The notes: generated from the sequence alone by a model not told the origin. A stretch of DNA of 64,000 bases from Betaproteobacteria bacterium HGW-Betaproteobacteria-22 (GCA_002842285.1 PHCJ01000007.1:45587-109586); one strand, 5' to 3'; shown: positions 28,506 through 38,799, numbered from the stretch's first letter. Made by a program: numbers and translations.

Positions 28506-30268
28506 CGCATTCGATTGCCCCTGGTTTCAGTCTGCATGGCGTCGGCGTTTCCAGCGGCATCGCGATTGGGCATGCTCACCTGGTTTCGCATGCACTGCTG
28601 GAGGTGGTGCATTATCAGTTGCCCGCACACCTTATTGAAGATGAAATTAAACGGTTTGAAGCAGCAGTTGCACATGTGCGCAATGATCTGGAGCAGGTAA
28701 GTAGCAATCTACGCAAAACAGCACCCGCCGAATTAAATGCATTTATAGGTACGCATTTGATGATGCTGGCAGACAAGACACTTTCAGAAGTGCCTAAGGA
28801 AATTATCCAAAATGAGCGCTGTAATGCCGAGTGGGCGATCAAGCTGCAAATGGATGATATTGTTGAGCAGTTTGAACACATCGAAGACCCTTATCTGCGT
28901 GAGCGCAAGCAGGACGTAGTACAGGTTGTGGAGCGCGTCATCAAGGCATTGCTCGGACACCAGAATCAGTTAAGCGTGGAGCAGCAGAATAACGCGCTGA
29001 GTCAGGAGCGTAAACTGATATTAGTCGCACATGACATTTCGCCTGCGGATGCAATTCAGTTTAAACAGCACCAGTTTGCGGCGTTTATCACCGATATAGG
29101 CGGTGCAACATCACACACGGCCATTTTGGCGCGCAGTTTAAACATTCCTTCTATCGTCGCGCTACAGCGTGCGCGTGATTTAATCAATGATGGTGAATTG
29201 ATTATTGTTGATGGGGACGCTGGTGTGGTGGTGGTTAACCCCTCCAAAGAGGTGTTGGCCGAATACAGGTTAAGGCAAGATCAGTGGGAGTTGGAGCAGC
29301 AAAAGCTTCAGCGCATTAAAAGCACGCGCGCCGTGACGATTGATGGTGCAAAAATAGCGTTATTTGCCAACATTGAAGTGCCGGAAGATGTCGACGCAGT
29401 CAGGGATTCGGGGGCGGCGGGTATCGGCCTATATCGCACCGAATTTTTATTCATGAATCGGCATCCGATGCCGGATGAAGAAGAGCAGTTTTTGGCTTAT
29501 CGCGCCGTGGCGCAGGCGATGAAGGGTGCACCCGTCGTCATTCGCACGCTGGATTTAGGTGCAGATAAGCAAACCGGCGTCGAAACGATCGTAAATGCAG
29601 CCAATCCCGCATTGGGTTTGCGCGCCATTCGCCTGTGTTTGTCTGAGCCGCAAATGTTTCATACGCAATTGCGCGCTATTTTGCGTGCATCGCATTATGG
29701 GCAAGTGAAAATTCTAATCCCCATGCTATGTACCTTGGCAGAGTTAAGGCAAACCAAGTTGCTGCTGGAGCGTGCCAAGCAAAGCCTGCGTGCAGAAAAT
29801 ACACCATTTGATGAGGCTATCGCGATTGGGGGGATGATTGAGATTCCTGCGGCTGCCATCAATGCAGAGGCTTTTGCCAGCGAGCTGGATTTTCTTTCAG
29901 TGGGTACCAATGATTTAATACAGTATACTCTGGCCATAGACCGCACCGACGACACCGTGGCGCATCTTTACAACCCCTTGCATCCCGCAGTGTTGAAATT
30001 GATAGAGATATCAATTAAAGCGGGCGTAAAATATGACAAGCCGGTTTCGGTGTGTGGCGAAATGGCGGGTGATGCTAAATATACAAAATTATTGTTAGGC
30101 TTGGGGTTGCGGCAGTTTTCCATGCATCCATCGCATGTGCTGGGCGTTAAACAGCAAATTTTGCATAGCCAGATCAGTGCGTTAAAAGTGCAGGTGCGCA
30201 AGATACTCAATCTAACAGATATAGAAAAAATTGAACTAGCAACCAGAAAATTCAATCAGATGCATTAG
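28502..30268 (+). CDS. ptsI: PTS enzyme I
   Basis: Phosphoenolpyruvate:HPr phosphotransferase of 588 residues. The active-site His205 is in ITDIGGATSHTAILARSLNIP. The PEP-binding barrel contains GIGLYRTEFLFMNR, IRTLDLGADKQ, NPALGLRAIRLCL, and FLSVGTNDLIQYTLAIDR, and ends VCGEMAGD (catalytic Cys). No GAF domain precedes it, so it is the classical EI rather than EI-Ntr, although the absence of a permease suggests a regulatory chain EI-HPr-EIIA. Confidence 0.97.
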   Translation: MTHSIAPGFSLHGVGVSSGIAIGHAHLVSHALLEVVHYQLPAHLIEDEIKRFEAAVAHVRNDLEQVSSNLRKTAPAELNAFIGTHLMMLADKTLSEVPKEIIQNERCNAEWAIKLQMDDIVEQFEHIEDPYLRERKQDVVQVVERVIKALLGHQNQLSVEQQNNALSQERKLILVAHDISPADAIQFKQHQFAAFITDIGGATSHTAILARSLNIPSIVALQRARDLINDGELIIVDGDAGVVVVNPSKEVLAEYRLRQDQWELEQQKLQRIKSTRAVTIDGAKIALFANIEVPEDVDAVRDSGAAGIGLYRTEFLFMNRHPMPDEEEQFLAYRAVAQAMKGAPVVIRTLDLGADKQTGVETIVNAANPALGLRAIRLCLSEPQMFHTQLRAILRASHYGQVKILIPMLCTLAELRQTKLLLERAKQSLRAENTPFDEAIAIGGMIEIPAAAINAEAFASELDFLSVGTNDLIQYTLAIDRTDDTVAHLYNPLHPAVLKLIEISIKAGVKYDKPVSVCGEMAGDAKYTKLLLGLGLRQFSMHPSHVLGVKQQILHSQISALKVQVRKILNLTDIEKIELATRKFNQMH

Positions 30269-30361
30269 AGAAAGCACAGAATAAACTGTCAGGTGAATGA
30301 GTCTGCGCCGCAGCACAGCGCGCGCTGGCAATTATTCTGCATTTCTCAAGAAAGGTTTAAT

Positions 30362-30718
30362 ATGCCCCAAGAGATTATCGTGTCCAATCATAACACCCCC
30401 AGCAATGATGACAAGAATATTGCCACCATCACGCACTTGAGTGGCATTTTATTTTCTTTTATTCCTTCATTAATTGTCTGGCTGCTTAAAAAAGACGACA
30501 ACGCCTATTTGTCCGCACAGGCGAAAGAGGCGCTTAACTTTCAGATTACGATATTGTTGGCACAATTTGTGGCAATGGTGCTGCTGGTGATTTTAGTGGG
30601 TTTTTTATTGCTGGCAATTGTCTGGATACTCAATATCGTGTTATGTATCATTGCGGCCATATCCACGAGCAAGGGGGAGATATACCGATATCCGTTCACG
30701 CTGCGCTTGATCAGCTAA
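30362..30718 (+). CDS. DUF4870 small membrane protein
   Basis: A 118-residue protein with two hydrophobic helices, of the DUF4870 (Tic20-like) family. ATG 30362 follows AAAGG; the frame extends upstream but lacks a start signal. The typical DDKNIATITHLSGILFSFIPSLIVWLL, then a charged KEALNFQITILLAQF, and the second membrane segment VAMVLLVILVGFLLLAIVWILN match the family. The function is unknown. It is followed after one base by the possible upstream start of prlC. Confidence 0.85.
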   Translation: MPQEIIVSNHNTPSNDDKNIATITHLSGILFSFIPSLIVWLLKKDDNAYLSAQAKEALNFQITILLAQFVAMVLLVILVGFLLLAIVWILNIVLCIIAAISTSKGEIYRYPFTLRLIS

Positions 30719-30785
30719 CATGCATAAGAGCCGGTTTGTCGGCTTCTCAATTAATCGCTACGACTACACAGAAAGTATTACCACA

Positions 30786-32852
30786 GTGACAACTTCAGAT
30801 TCAGCATTACAACACAATCCCTTATTACACTTTTCAGGTTTGCCAAAATTTGATGAAATTAAAGCTTGGCATGTTTCGCCCGCAATCGATTTTCTGCTGA
30901 ATGAAGCCCGCCGCACGGTTGATGCGCTCGCCAACATGCAAAACGAGGTCACTTGGGCTAACTTTGCCTCAAAACTGGAAGACATGGAAGAAAAGCTCTC
31001 GCGTGCATGGTCGCAGGTTGGCCACATGAATGCGGTGGTAAATAGTCCGGAATTGCGCGAAGCCTATAATGAAAACCTGTCAAAACTTACAGATTTTTAT
31101 GCGGATCTTTCTCAGGATGAGCGGCTTTATGCCAAGTTTCGCACATTGCGGCAGAGTGCCGAGTTTAGCGCATTATCTATATCACAAAAGAAAATCATTG
31201 AAAACGAACTGCGTGATTTTCGCTTAGGAGGAGCAGAACTCCCGCCCGCACAAAAAGCACGCTTTAAGGAAATTCAGGAAGCGTTATCAAAACTCTCTTC
31301 TAAGTTTGAAGAAAACGTGTTGGATAATACCAACGCCTATGCGCTATATGTTGACGATAAAACAACCCTCAACGGAATTCCTGAAGATGTGCTTGCGGCT
31401 GCCGCAGAAGCAGCAGAATCAGAACATAAAGCCGGCTGGAAATTCACGCTCCATTTCCCCTCTTATCTGCCTGTATTGCAATATGCAGATAACCGCCAGC
31501 TGCGCGAAACCTTATACCGCGCCTACGCGACAAGGGCATCAGAACTTGGTGAAATTGATGCCGCAGGACAGCCCAAATGGGACAACTCCCCCATTATGCT
31601 GGACATTCTTCAATTGCGTCAGGAAGCCGCACATCTGCTGGGGTTTGAGAATTACGCAGAACTTTCCATTGCAACAAAAATGGCTGACTCTGCACAGCAT
31701 GTAAAAAGCTTCCTGCAGGATCTGGCGGATAGAGCCAAGCCTTACGCGCTGAAAGACAAGGCTGATCTTGAGGCCTACGCCCTGGATCTAGGCATTTCAG
31801 ACATGCAGGCATGGGATGTTGCCTATGTGTCAGAAAAGCTGCGTCAGGAAAAATACGCGTTTTCCGACCTGGAAGTCAAACAATACTTCCCTGAATCAAA
31901 AGTGCTGGCAGGTTTATTCAAGGTGGTTGAAACGATTTTTGGTGTGTATGTTACGCAATCCAGAGCACCCGTCTGGCATGAAACTGCAAGTTTCTACGAC
32001 ATTAAAGGCGATGCGGGACAGTTAATCGGACAGTTCTACCTGGACCTGTACGCGCGAAACAATAAACGTGGCGGCGCCTGGATGGATGAAGCGATTACGC
32101 GCCGTAAATCTGAAGGTGGGCTTACCACGCCTGTGGCCTATTTAACCTGTAATTTTTCTGCCCCTGTCGGTGGTAAGCCTGCGCTATTTACGCATGACGA
32201 AGTGCTGACCATGTTTCACGAGTTCGGTCATGGCCTGCATCACATGCTCACACAGGTCGATGATTACGGTGTATCCGGCATTAAAGGCGTAGAGTGGGAT
32301 GCGGTCGAGCTGCCTAGCCAGTTTATGGAAAATTTCTGCTGGGAATGGGATGTGTTACGTCATATGACCGCGCATGTGGATACTGGTGAGCAGTTACCGC
32401 GAAGCCTGTTCGACAAGATGATTGCCGCCAAGAACTTCCAGGCAGGCATGCAGACCGTCCGGCAAATAGAATTCTCACTGTTTGATATTCGTCTGCACAG
32501 TGAATTTGATCCGTATGGTGCGGCTTCAGTGCTTGATCTGATAGAGCAGGTGCGTGATGAGGTCGCCGTGGTTCGACCACCGGCGTGGAATCGCTTTCCG
32601 CACAATTTTACGCATATTTTTTCAGGCGGTTATGCGGCAGGTTATTACAGCTATAAATGGGCAGAAGTTCTTTCTGCCGATGCCTACAGTATGTTTGAAG
32701 AAGATGGCGTATTGTCGCGAGAAGCCGGCCAGCGTTACTGGCAAGAGATTCTGGCGCAGGGCGGTTCACGCTCGGCAATGGAGTCGTTTGCAGCTTTTCG
32801 CGGACGAGCGCCAACAATTGATGCCTTATTGCGTCATAGCGGTATGAACTAA
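30786..32852 (+). CDS. prlC: Oligopeptidase A (M3 family metallopeptidase)
   Basis: A cytoplasmic zinc endopeptidase that degrades signal peptides and other oligopeptides, 688 residues from GTG 30786. An ATG at 30720 would add 22 residues without homology to the usual N terminus (NPLL....GLPKFDEIK). The zinc motif is MFHEFGHGLHHML, with the third ligand in the region KGVEWDAVELPSQFMENFCWE. FSGGYAAGYYSYKWAEVLSADAYSMF near the C terminus holds substrate-binding tyrosines. Confidence 0.95.
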   Translation: MTTSDSALQHNPLLHFSGLPKFDEIKAWHVSPAIDFLLNEARRTVDALANMQNEVTWANFASKLEDMEEKLSRAWSQVGHMNAVVNSPELREAYNENLSKLTDFYADLSQDERLYAKFRTLRQSAEFSALSISQKKIIENELRDFRLGGAELPPAQKARFKEIQEALSKLSSKFEENVLDNTNAYALYVDDKTTLNGIPEDVLAAAAEAAESEHKAGWKFTLHFPSYLPVLQYADNRQLRETLYRAYATRASELGEIDAAGQPKWDNSPIMLDILQLRQEAAHLLGFENYAELSIATKMADSAQHVKSFLQDLADRAKPYALKDKADLEAYALDLGISDMQAWDVAYVSEKLRQEKYAFSDLEVKQYFPESKVLAGLFKVVETIFGVYVTQSRAPVWHETASFYDIKGDAGQLIGQFYLDLYARNNKRGGAWMDEAITRRKSEGGLTTPVAYLTCNFSAPVGGKPALFTHDEVLTMFHEFGHGLHHMLTQVDDYGVSGIKGVEWDAVELPSQFMENFCWEWDVLRHMTAHVDTGEQLPRSLFDKMIAAKNFQAGMQTVRQIEFSLFDIRLHSEFDPYGAASVLDLIEQVRDEVAVVRPPAWNRFPHNFTHIFSGGYAAGYYSYKWAEVLSADAYSMFEEDGVLSREAGQRYWQEILAQGGSRSAMESFAAFRGRAPTIDALLRHSGMN

Positions 32853-32910
32853 TCTGGACAAGTACAGGTTTGCTGTACATTGACTCAACGAATAACTGAA
32901 AGTAATCAGA

Positions 32911-33681
32911 TTGAAATTTGCCACCTGGAATGTTAATTCTTTAAATGTCAGATTGCCGCACGTACTAGACTGGCTGGAGGAACATCAGCCTGATGTCCTG
33001 TGTCTGCAGGAAACCAAACAGGAGGATGCAAAATTCCCTTATAGCGCCTTTCAGAAAGCGGGTTACCAGGCAATTCACATCGGCCAAAAAACCTATAATG
33101 GCGTTGCGATTCTGAGCCGCATTCCCATGGCTGAGGTGCAGCAGAACATCCCGAACTTTGTAGACAACCAGCAGCGCGTACTAGCGGCAAGTGTAGGTGA
33201 TTTGCGTGTGGTTTGCGCCTATATCCCTAACGGCCAGGCGCTGGATTCAGACAAATTTCAATACAAACTGCGCTGGCTTGATGCTTTTACGCGTTGGCTC
33301 CAGGCTGAATTGAAGACTCACCCAAAACTGCTGATATTGGGCGACTATAATATCGCGCCTGAAGACCGTGATTGTCATGACCCGGTAGCGTGGGAAGGGC
33401 AAGTGCTGGTATCGCCGCTTGAGCGCGAGGCTTTTCAAAAGCTTATCGGGCTGGGGTTTCATGACAGTTTCAGGCTGTTTGATCAGCCGGATAAAAGCTA
33501 TAGCTGGTGGGATTATCGCATGATGGGTTTTAGACGCAATCTAGGTATGCGTATAGATCATATTCTAGTGAGCGAGCCATTAAAAGCGCTTTGCCAAAAA
33601 GGCTATATCGACAAATCACCGCGCAAATTGGAGCGCCCCTCAGACCATACCCCTGTGGTGCTGGAGATCAATCATACCTAA
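32911..33681 (+). CDS. xth: Exodeoxyribonuclease III
   Basis: An AP endonuclease and 3'-exonuclease of 256 residues for base-excision repair. The TTG start at 32911 gives the correct N terminus MKFATWNVNSLNVRLPHVLDWL. Active-site motifs: LCLQETKQED (metal Glu), ILGDYNIAPEDRD (Asp and Asn), GMRIDHILVS and RPSDHTPVVLEI (catalytic Asp-His). It is convergent with ponA, overlapping by 4 bp at the 3' ends. Confidence 0.96.
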   Translation: MKFATWNVNSLNVRLPHVLDWLEEHQPDVLCLQETKQEDAKFPYSAFQKAGYQAIHIGQKTYNGVAILSRIPMAEVQQNIPNFVDNQQRVLAASVGDLRVVCAYIPNGQALDSDKFQYKLRWLDAFTRWLQAELKTHPKLLILGDYNIAPEDRDCHDPVAWEGQVLVSPLEREAFQKLIGLGFHDSFRLFDQPDKSYSWWDYRMMGFRRNLGMRIDHILVSEPLKALCQKGYIDKSPRKLERPSDHTPVVLEINHT

Positions 33682-36281
33682 TGTGGGTTGAATAAACGCT
33701 CAACGTTACTTCTCTGACTATCCGGTTTTTTGTTCTCTTGCGGTTTGGTTCCGGCAGAATTGACACTAGATGCGCCTGTTTTTTTAGGTGTTTCCAATTT
33801 GGACTTATCGTTGGTATTTTTTGCATTGTCAGCGGGCCTGATTGGGGCGGGCTCAGCCCGCTTGATTGGAAAGTTGCCGTTTGCAGGCGGTGCCGGCTGT
33901 ATGGCGGGTGGCGCAGTCATTGGCTGTAAAATCCGTTGAGCCTGACTCTGCGCGTCGTCATAGATTGTGCCTTCCAGCATTGAGGGTAAATCGACCTCTA
34001 TCTCAGGGGGCAGATTTTCGTTGTAAAAATATTCATAAATCCCATTCTCGTCATTGTCAGCTCTTATGCCGGTAGTCGGGTCAATTCTTAACGCGATTAC
34101 TCCGTCCGGCATCGGCAGCTCAGTCACGGGCAGCTCTTTAAGCGCGCGCTCCATATATTTAATCCAGATAGGTAAAGCGGTCGAGCCACCTGTCTCACCT
34201 CTACCTAACCGCTGCGGCTTGTCAAACCCCACCCAGGTAATGGCCACCTGCTTTGGACTATAACCTGCAAACCAAGCGTCGTAATGGTCGTTGGTGGTGC
34301 CGGTTTTACCTGCAATATCAGGTCTGCCAAGCTTTAGCGCTCTGGTGGCTGTGCCTTTTCTGATCACGTCCTGCATCATGGAGTTCATGATAAAAGCATT
34401 GCGTGCATCGATGACACGTGGTGCACCGGTGCCTACTCCTACAAACTTGGTTTGTGAGATGACTTTACCATCATGGTCAACAATTTTGCTGATGAGATTT
34501 GGTTTGACGCGGTAACCGCCGTTGGCGAATACAGCATAAGCATTCGCCATTTCCCACGGTGTAGCGGAGCCCGCGCCTAGCGCCATGGTTAAATAAGCGG
34601 GATGATTCTTGGCAGAAAACCCAAAGCGGGTGATGTAGTCCTGCGCATATTGCGGCGTGATACTGTCCAGCATACGGATCGCCACCATATTTTTAGATTT
34701 GGTTAGCGCTTCTCTTAAGCGGATAGGGCCATCAAAAGTGCCGTCATAATTTTGCGGTGACCAGGCTTTGTTGCCGGTTTCAGTCGCAGAAAACTCCAAT
34801 GCTGCATCTTCTACGATGGTCGCTGCTGTAAATCCTTTTTCCAGCGCGGCAGAATAGACAAAAGGTTTAAAGCTCGAGCCTGGCTGACGCCAAGCTTGCG
34901 TCACGTGGTTGAATTTGTTACGGGCAAAATCAAAGCCGCCGACCAGAGCACGTATGGCGCCAGTTTCAGGGTCAATTGCAATCAAGCCCGATTCAACGCG
35001 GGGTAGTTGCGTAATGCGCCAGCCATTGTCATTCTTTGATTCGGCAACTTTTAATACACGGATCAGAGCGCCAGGTTTTAATGTTCGTTTTGATACATCT
35101 TTTTCACGCAATTTTTTTTCAACCAGCGCAATGCCCTTGCCTGAGAGCTCAATAGATTCGCCATGCTTGGTATATGCAGTGATAGATTTGTCAGATAACT
35201 TGGTAATAATGGCAGGAATGAGCCCATTGGAAATTTCAAAATCGTTCAATACGTCATCAAACCCGCGCTGACCGTCAGAGGCTGATAGTTTGGCGAGGTT
35301 AAATATTTTTTCTGGGCCGCGATAGCCCTGACGTGCGTCATAATCCAAAATGCCTTCCCGCACAGCGGCATTCGCTGCTTCCTGATTGTTTTTACGTATC
35401 GTGGTGTAAACGCTTAATCCGCTACTGTAAATGTCATCATGGTAGCGCGCGTATAAGCTTTCTCTTACCAGCTCTGCCACGAAGTCAGCCGCAAGGTCGC
35501 GTGACAATCTGGATGTTTTAAAACGTAACGGCTGATTTAACGCATCTTCATACATGGATTGGCTGATAAAACCATAGCGTCGCATATCATTTAACACTTC
35601 TTTTTGACGTGTGATCGCGCGCTTGGGGTGTACAAACGGATTGTAAGCAGAAGGTGCCTTGGGTAAGCCCGCCAGCAGTGCTGTTTCAGCCAAATTCAAG
35701 TCCTCCAGCGGTTTGCCGTAGTAAACTCTTGAAGCCGCCGCAAAACCATAAGCGCGCTGCCCCAAATAAATTTGGTTGATATAAAGCTCTAAAATTTTAT
35801 CTTTACTGAGGTTGCGCTCAATCTTGATGGCTAGCAACGCTTCGTTGATTTTGGTGGTGATGCTGCGTTTGCCGTTAGGTTTGGTGAAAAAATTCTTGGC
35901 AACCTGCATGGTGATGGTGCTCGCGCCCTCATGACTAACGCCGGTGACGTTATTTTTGATAGCGCGCAAGATGCCCTTGGTGTCTATACCGTTGTGCTGA
36001 TAAAAGCGACGATCTTCAATGGCAAGCACGGCATCTTTCATGCTTTTGGGTACATCGTTAATTTTTACATAGGCACGTCGTTCTTCACCGAACTCGTCAA
36101 TCAAATAACCATCCTCCGAGTAAACCCTTAATGGCAGTTTTGGTCGATAATCGGTGAGTGCCTCCAAGGAGGGGAGGTTAGGGTAAATCAGCGAGATGGT
36201 AATGCCGGCAAAGGCTACAGCAGACAAAAATCCTACCAAAATAAGCAGTAAAAGATAATGCCACCATTTAGTTAAAGTCAT
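33678..36281 (-). CDS. mrcA: Penicillin-binding protein 1A
   Basis: A bifunctional peptidoglycan synthase of 867 residues in the inner membrane. One N-terminal anchor (LLLLILVGFLSAVAFAGITISLI), the glycosyltransferase domain with AVLAIEDRRFYQHNGID, GASTITMQVAKNFF and ILELYINQIYLGQRAYG, and the transpeptidase domain with RQPGSSFKPFVYSAAL (nucleophile Ser), TKSKNMVAIR and GKTGTTNDHYDAWFAGYSP are all present. The C-terminal tail (about 800-867) is Pro/Lys/Asn-rich. The divergent orientation to the pil operon is typical of betaproteobacteria and gammaproteobacteria. Confidence 0.97.
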   Translation of the reverse strand: MTLTKWWHYLLLLILVGFLSAVAFAGITISLIYPNLPSLEALTDYRPKLPLRVYSEDGYLIDEFGEERRAYVKINDVPKSMKDAVLAIEDRRFYQHNGIDTKGILRAIKNNVTGVSHEGASTITMQVAKNFFTKPNGKRSITTKINEALLAIKIERNLSKDKILELYINQIYLGQRAYGFAAASRVYYGKPLEDLNLAETALLAGLPKAPSAYNPFVHPKRAITRQKEVLNDMRRYGFISQSMYEDALNQPLRFKTSRLSRDLAADFVAELVRESLYARYHDDIYSSGLSVYTTIRKNNQEAANAAVREGILDYDARQGYRGPEKIFNLAKLSASDGQRGFDDVLNDFEISNGLIPAIITKLSDKSITAYTKHGESIELSGKGIALVEKKLREKDVSKRTLKPGALIRVLKVAESKNDNGWRITQLPRVESGLIAIDPETGAIRALVGGFDFARNKFNHVTQAWRQPGSSFKPFVYSAALEKGFTAATIVEDAALEFSATETGNKAWSPQNYDGTFDGPIRLREALTKSKNMVAIRMLDSITPQYAQDYITRFGFSAKNHPAYLTMALGAGSATPWEMANAYAVFANGGYRVKPNLISKIVDHDGKVISQTKFVGVGTGAPRVIDARNAFIMNSMMQDVIRKGTATRALKLGRPDIAGKTGTTNDHYDAWFAGYSPKQVAITWVGFDKPQRLGRGETGGSTALPIWIKYMERALKELPVTELPMPDGVIALRIDPTTGIRADNDENGIYEYFYNENLPPEIEVDLPSMLEGTIYDDAQSQAQRILQPMTAPPAIQPAPPANGNFPIKRAEPAPIRPADNAKNTNDKSKLETPKKTGASSVNSAGTKPQENKKPDSQRSNVERLFNPH

Positions 36282-36482
36282 GTGAAATCTGTTTTCTAGT
36301 CAGTCTTAAATTGCCACCTATTATAAATTGCAATCATAAAAGCTGCGAATTATCTGCAAAATAAACAAATAATAAATAGCTTGAATAAAAAATTGCTTTA
36401 CAGGGTTTAAAGTTGTTGCTAGGATTTAATGTAATTTATTAGAAATGTGCGTAACTAACGAAATCAGAAAAGGAATTTCATT

Positions 36483-37556
36483 TTGAAATTCAGCTTTTTT
36501 ACAGAAACAACGCCGCCATTAATTGGCATGGATATTAGCTCTACATCTGTGAAGATGGTGGAGCTGTCCGGCGATGGTCGCGGCGGCTATAAGCTTGAGG
36601 GATATTCAATCTCCCCGCTGGCCAAAGATGCCATATCAGATGGTAATGTGAGCGATCTGGAGAAGGTGGTGGACGCCGTTAAACTATGCTGGAAGCTGTT
36701 AGGCTCACGCGAAAAACGCACTGCGTTAGCCTTACCTACCTCGGCGGTTATCAGCAAGAAAGTCATTATGGCGGGCGATCTGCGTGAAGAAGACATGGAA
36801 GTGCAGGTTGAGGCTGAAGCCAATCAATACATTCCATTTTCACTCGATGAGGTGAATATTGACTTTCAGATTCTAGGCCCAGCACCCAATAGCCCAGATG
36901 AAGTCGAAGTGCTGATTGTTGCTGCGCGCAAAGAAAAAATCGAAGATCGCGTCGCCTCCGCTGAGGGCGCTGGCCTCAAAGTGAGTGTTGTCGATGTTGA
37001 ATCCTATGCAACAGAGGCTGCTTACACCCTGGTGGCGGGCCAGTTGCCAAATGCAGGTCGCGAGCAAACCGTGATGATCGTGGATGTGGGTGCAACCATG
37101 ACCCACGTTAATGTTTTGCATGACAACAACCCAGTGTACGCGCGCGAGCAAAATTTCGGCGGTGGACAGCTCACACAGGAAATTCAGCGTCGCTTTGGGC
37201 TTTCACAAGAAGAGGCTGAGATCGCCAAGCGCAAAGGAGGCTTGCCTGAAAGTTATGAGAGTGAAGTGTTACAGCCTTTTGTGCAGCTGCTGGCGATGGA
37301 GGTGGCAAGAGCTTTGCAGTTCTTCACCAGTTCCACACAATACAACCGCGTGGATCATATCGTATTGGCAGGTGGCTGTGCATCAATTGCGGAAATTGAT
37401 GTCAGTGTGCAGGATCGTACACAGGTGAACACCATTGTCGCCAATCCGTTTCATAGCATGGCTGTGGGGTCTAGAGTGAGGCAGCAGCAGGCAATCATTG
37501 ATGCGCCTGCTTTACTGATTGCATGTGGCCTTGCGATGCGGGGGGTGGGGGTATGA
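36483..37556 (+). CDS. pilM: Type IV pilus assembly protein PilM
   Basis: An actin-like cytoplasmic ATPase of the pilus alignment complex, 357 residues from TTG 36483 (AAAGGAATTTC ahead). LIGMDISSTSVKMVELSG opens the first phosphate loop; VMIVDVGATMTHVNVL the second; IVLAGGCASIAEIDVSVQ the third. It binds the PilN N terminus, encoded next with a 4-bp overlap. First gene of pilMNOPQ. Confidence 0.96.
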   Translation: MKFSFFTETTPPLIGMDISSTSVKMVELSGDGRGGYKLEGYSISPLAKDAISDGNVSDLEKVVDAVKLCWKLLGSREKRTALALPTSAVISKKVIMAGDLREEDMEVQVEAEANQYIPFSLDEVNIDFQILGPAPNSPDEVEVLIVAARKEKIEDRVASAEGAGLKVSVVDVESYATEAAYTLVAGQLPNAGREQTVMIVDVGATMTHVNVLHDNNPVYAREQNFGGGQLTQEIQRRFGLSQEEAEIAKRKGGLPESYESEVLQPFVQLLAMEVARALQFFTSSTQYNRVDHIVLAGGCASIAEIDVSVQDRTQVNTIVANPFHSMAVGSRVRQQQAIIDAPALLIACGLAMRGVGV

Positions 37557-38152
37557 TACGCGTAAATTTACTGCCACACCGTCAAATCAGGCGTGAGGCC
37601 AGGCAGCGTGAATTTGGCTTAATGGCTTTGTTCTCTGCAGTTGCTGCTATTGCCTTGGTGTTTTTGTTTTACACCTACATCAGTGGTAAGGTCGAGTCCC
37701 AGCTGGAGCGCAATCAGCGTCTGGAAACAGCAATCGCAAACCTAGATAAAGAAATTGCCGAGATTAAAGACCTGAAAAACCAAATCAATGCCATGCTGGA
37801 GCGTAAGCAGGTCGTGGAGAACCTGCAAACCAATCGCAGTGAGGCAGTGGTGCTGTTTGATGAGTTGAGCCGGCAATTGCCTGAAGGCATGTATTTTAAA
37901 AGTATTAAGCAGCAAGGCAGTGTGATTACGCTGGAAGGGGTGGCAGATACCAACGCCAGAGTGGCGACATTGGTACGCAACCTTGCTTCTTCACAATGGA
38001 TGGAGTCGCCCAGCTTGATTGAAATTAAGGCAGTCACGGTCAATGCTCAGAAACAGAACCTGTTCACCATGAAAGTGAGTTTGAAAAAGAACCATCCCGA
38101 TTCAGATAGCGCTTCCGTGTCGGCAACATCTAAGAATGTAGGTCAGCCATGA
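37553..38152 (+). CDS. pilN: Type IV pilus assembly protein PilN
   Basis: A bitopic inner-membrane protein of 199 residues. The start at 37553 overlaps pilM by 4 bp and gives MIRVNLLPHRQIRREARQREF, whose INLLP-like motif docks into PilM. A transmembrane segment (about 24-44, FSAVAAIALVFLFYTYI) is followed by a coiled coil (45-90) and a ferredoxin-like periplasmic domain. It forms a dimer with PilO. Confidence 0.95.
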   Translation: MIRVNLLPHRQIRREARQREFGLMALFSAVAAIALVFLFYTYISGKVESQLERNQRLETAIANLDKEIAEIKDLKNQINAMLERKQVVENLQTNRSEAVVLFDELSRQLPEGMYFKSIKQQGSVITLEGVADTNARVATLVRNLASSQWMESPSLIEIKAVTVNAQKQNLFTMKVSLKKNHPDSDSASVSATSKNVGQP

Positions 38153-38799
38153 AGTTAGATGATTTTAATAATATAGACATTAATAATGCAGGGAGTTTGC
38201 CTGTTGCGGTCAAAGCTGTGCTACTGTCAGTCATATTCGTGGTGCTGGTCGGTTTGGGTTACTACCTGATTATAAGCCCGGAGCTTGAAACATTAGATAC
38301 CGAGCAGTCTAAAGAAGAAGATCTGAAACAGACTTATTTCAATAAAAAAAGCCAGGCAATCAATTTAGAAGCTTACAAAGTGCAGATGGTAGAAATAGAG
38401 AAAACATTCGGTGCGCTATTAAAACAGTTACCTGATAAATCTCAAATTGATGGTCTGCTGACTGATGTCAATCAGGCTGGGTTAACACGTGGATTGGAGT
38501 TTGAGCTGTTTAAACCAGGGCAGGAATCTCAAGCCGAATTTTATGCAGAATTGCCTATCTCTATTAAAGTGACAGGTGGTTACCATGACTTAGGTGCATT
38601 TGCAACCGATGTGTCCAAGCTTTCACGCATTGTTACATTAGGTGAGGTGTCTGTCGTGAACCAAAGCAAAGATGCGAAGAGCGCAGATGGCAGGTTGGTG
38701 ATGGAAGCCGTAGCCAAAACCTATCGCTACCTGGATGCCGACGAAATTGCTGCCAAGCGTAAAGCAGAAAAAGAAAAAACAGCTAAGAAAGGTAAATGA
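38149..38799 (+). CDS. pilO: Type IV pilus assembly protein PilO
   Basis: The 216-residue partner of PilN: a short cytoplasmic N terminus (MKLDDFNNIDINNAG), one transmembrane segment (VKAVLLSVIFVVLVGLGYYLII), a coiled-coil region, and a periplasmic domain with LPDKSQIDGLLTDVNQAGL and the PISIKVTGGYHDLGAFATDVSKL typical of the family. It overlaps pilN and pilP by 4 bp each, so the whole set is translationally coupled. Confidence 0.96.
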   Translation: MKLDDFNNIDINNAGSLPVAVKAVLLSVIFVVLVGLGYYLIISPELETLDTEQSKEEDLKQTYFNKKSQAINLEAYKVQMVEIEKTFGALLKQLPDKSQIDGLLTDVNQAGLTRGLEFELFKPGQESQAEFYAELPISIKVTGGYHDLGAFATDVSKLSRIVTLGEVSVVNQSKDAKSADGRLVMEAVAKTYRYLDADEIAAKRKAEKEKTAKKGK

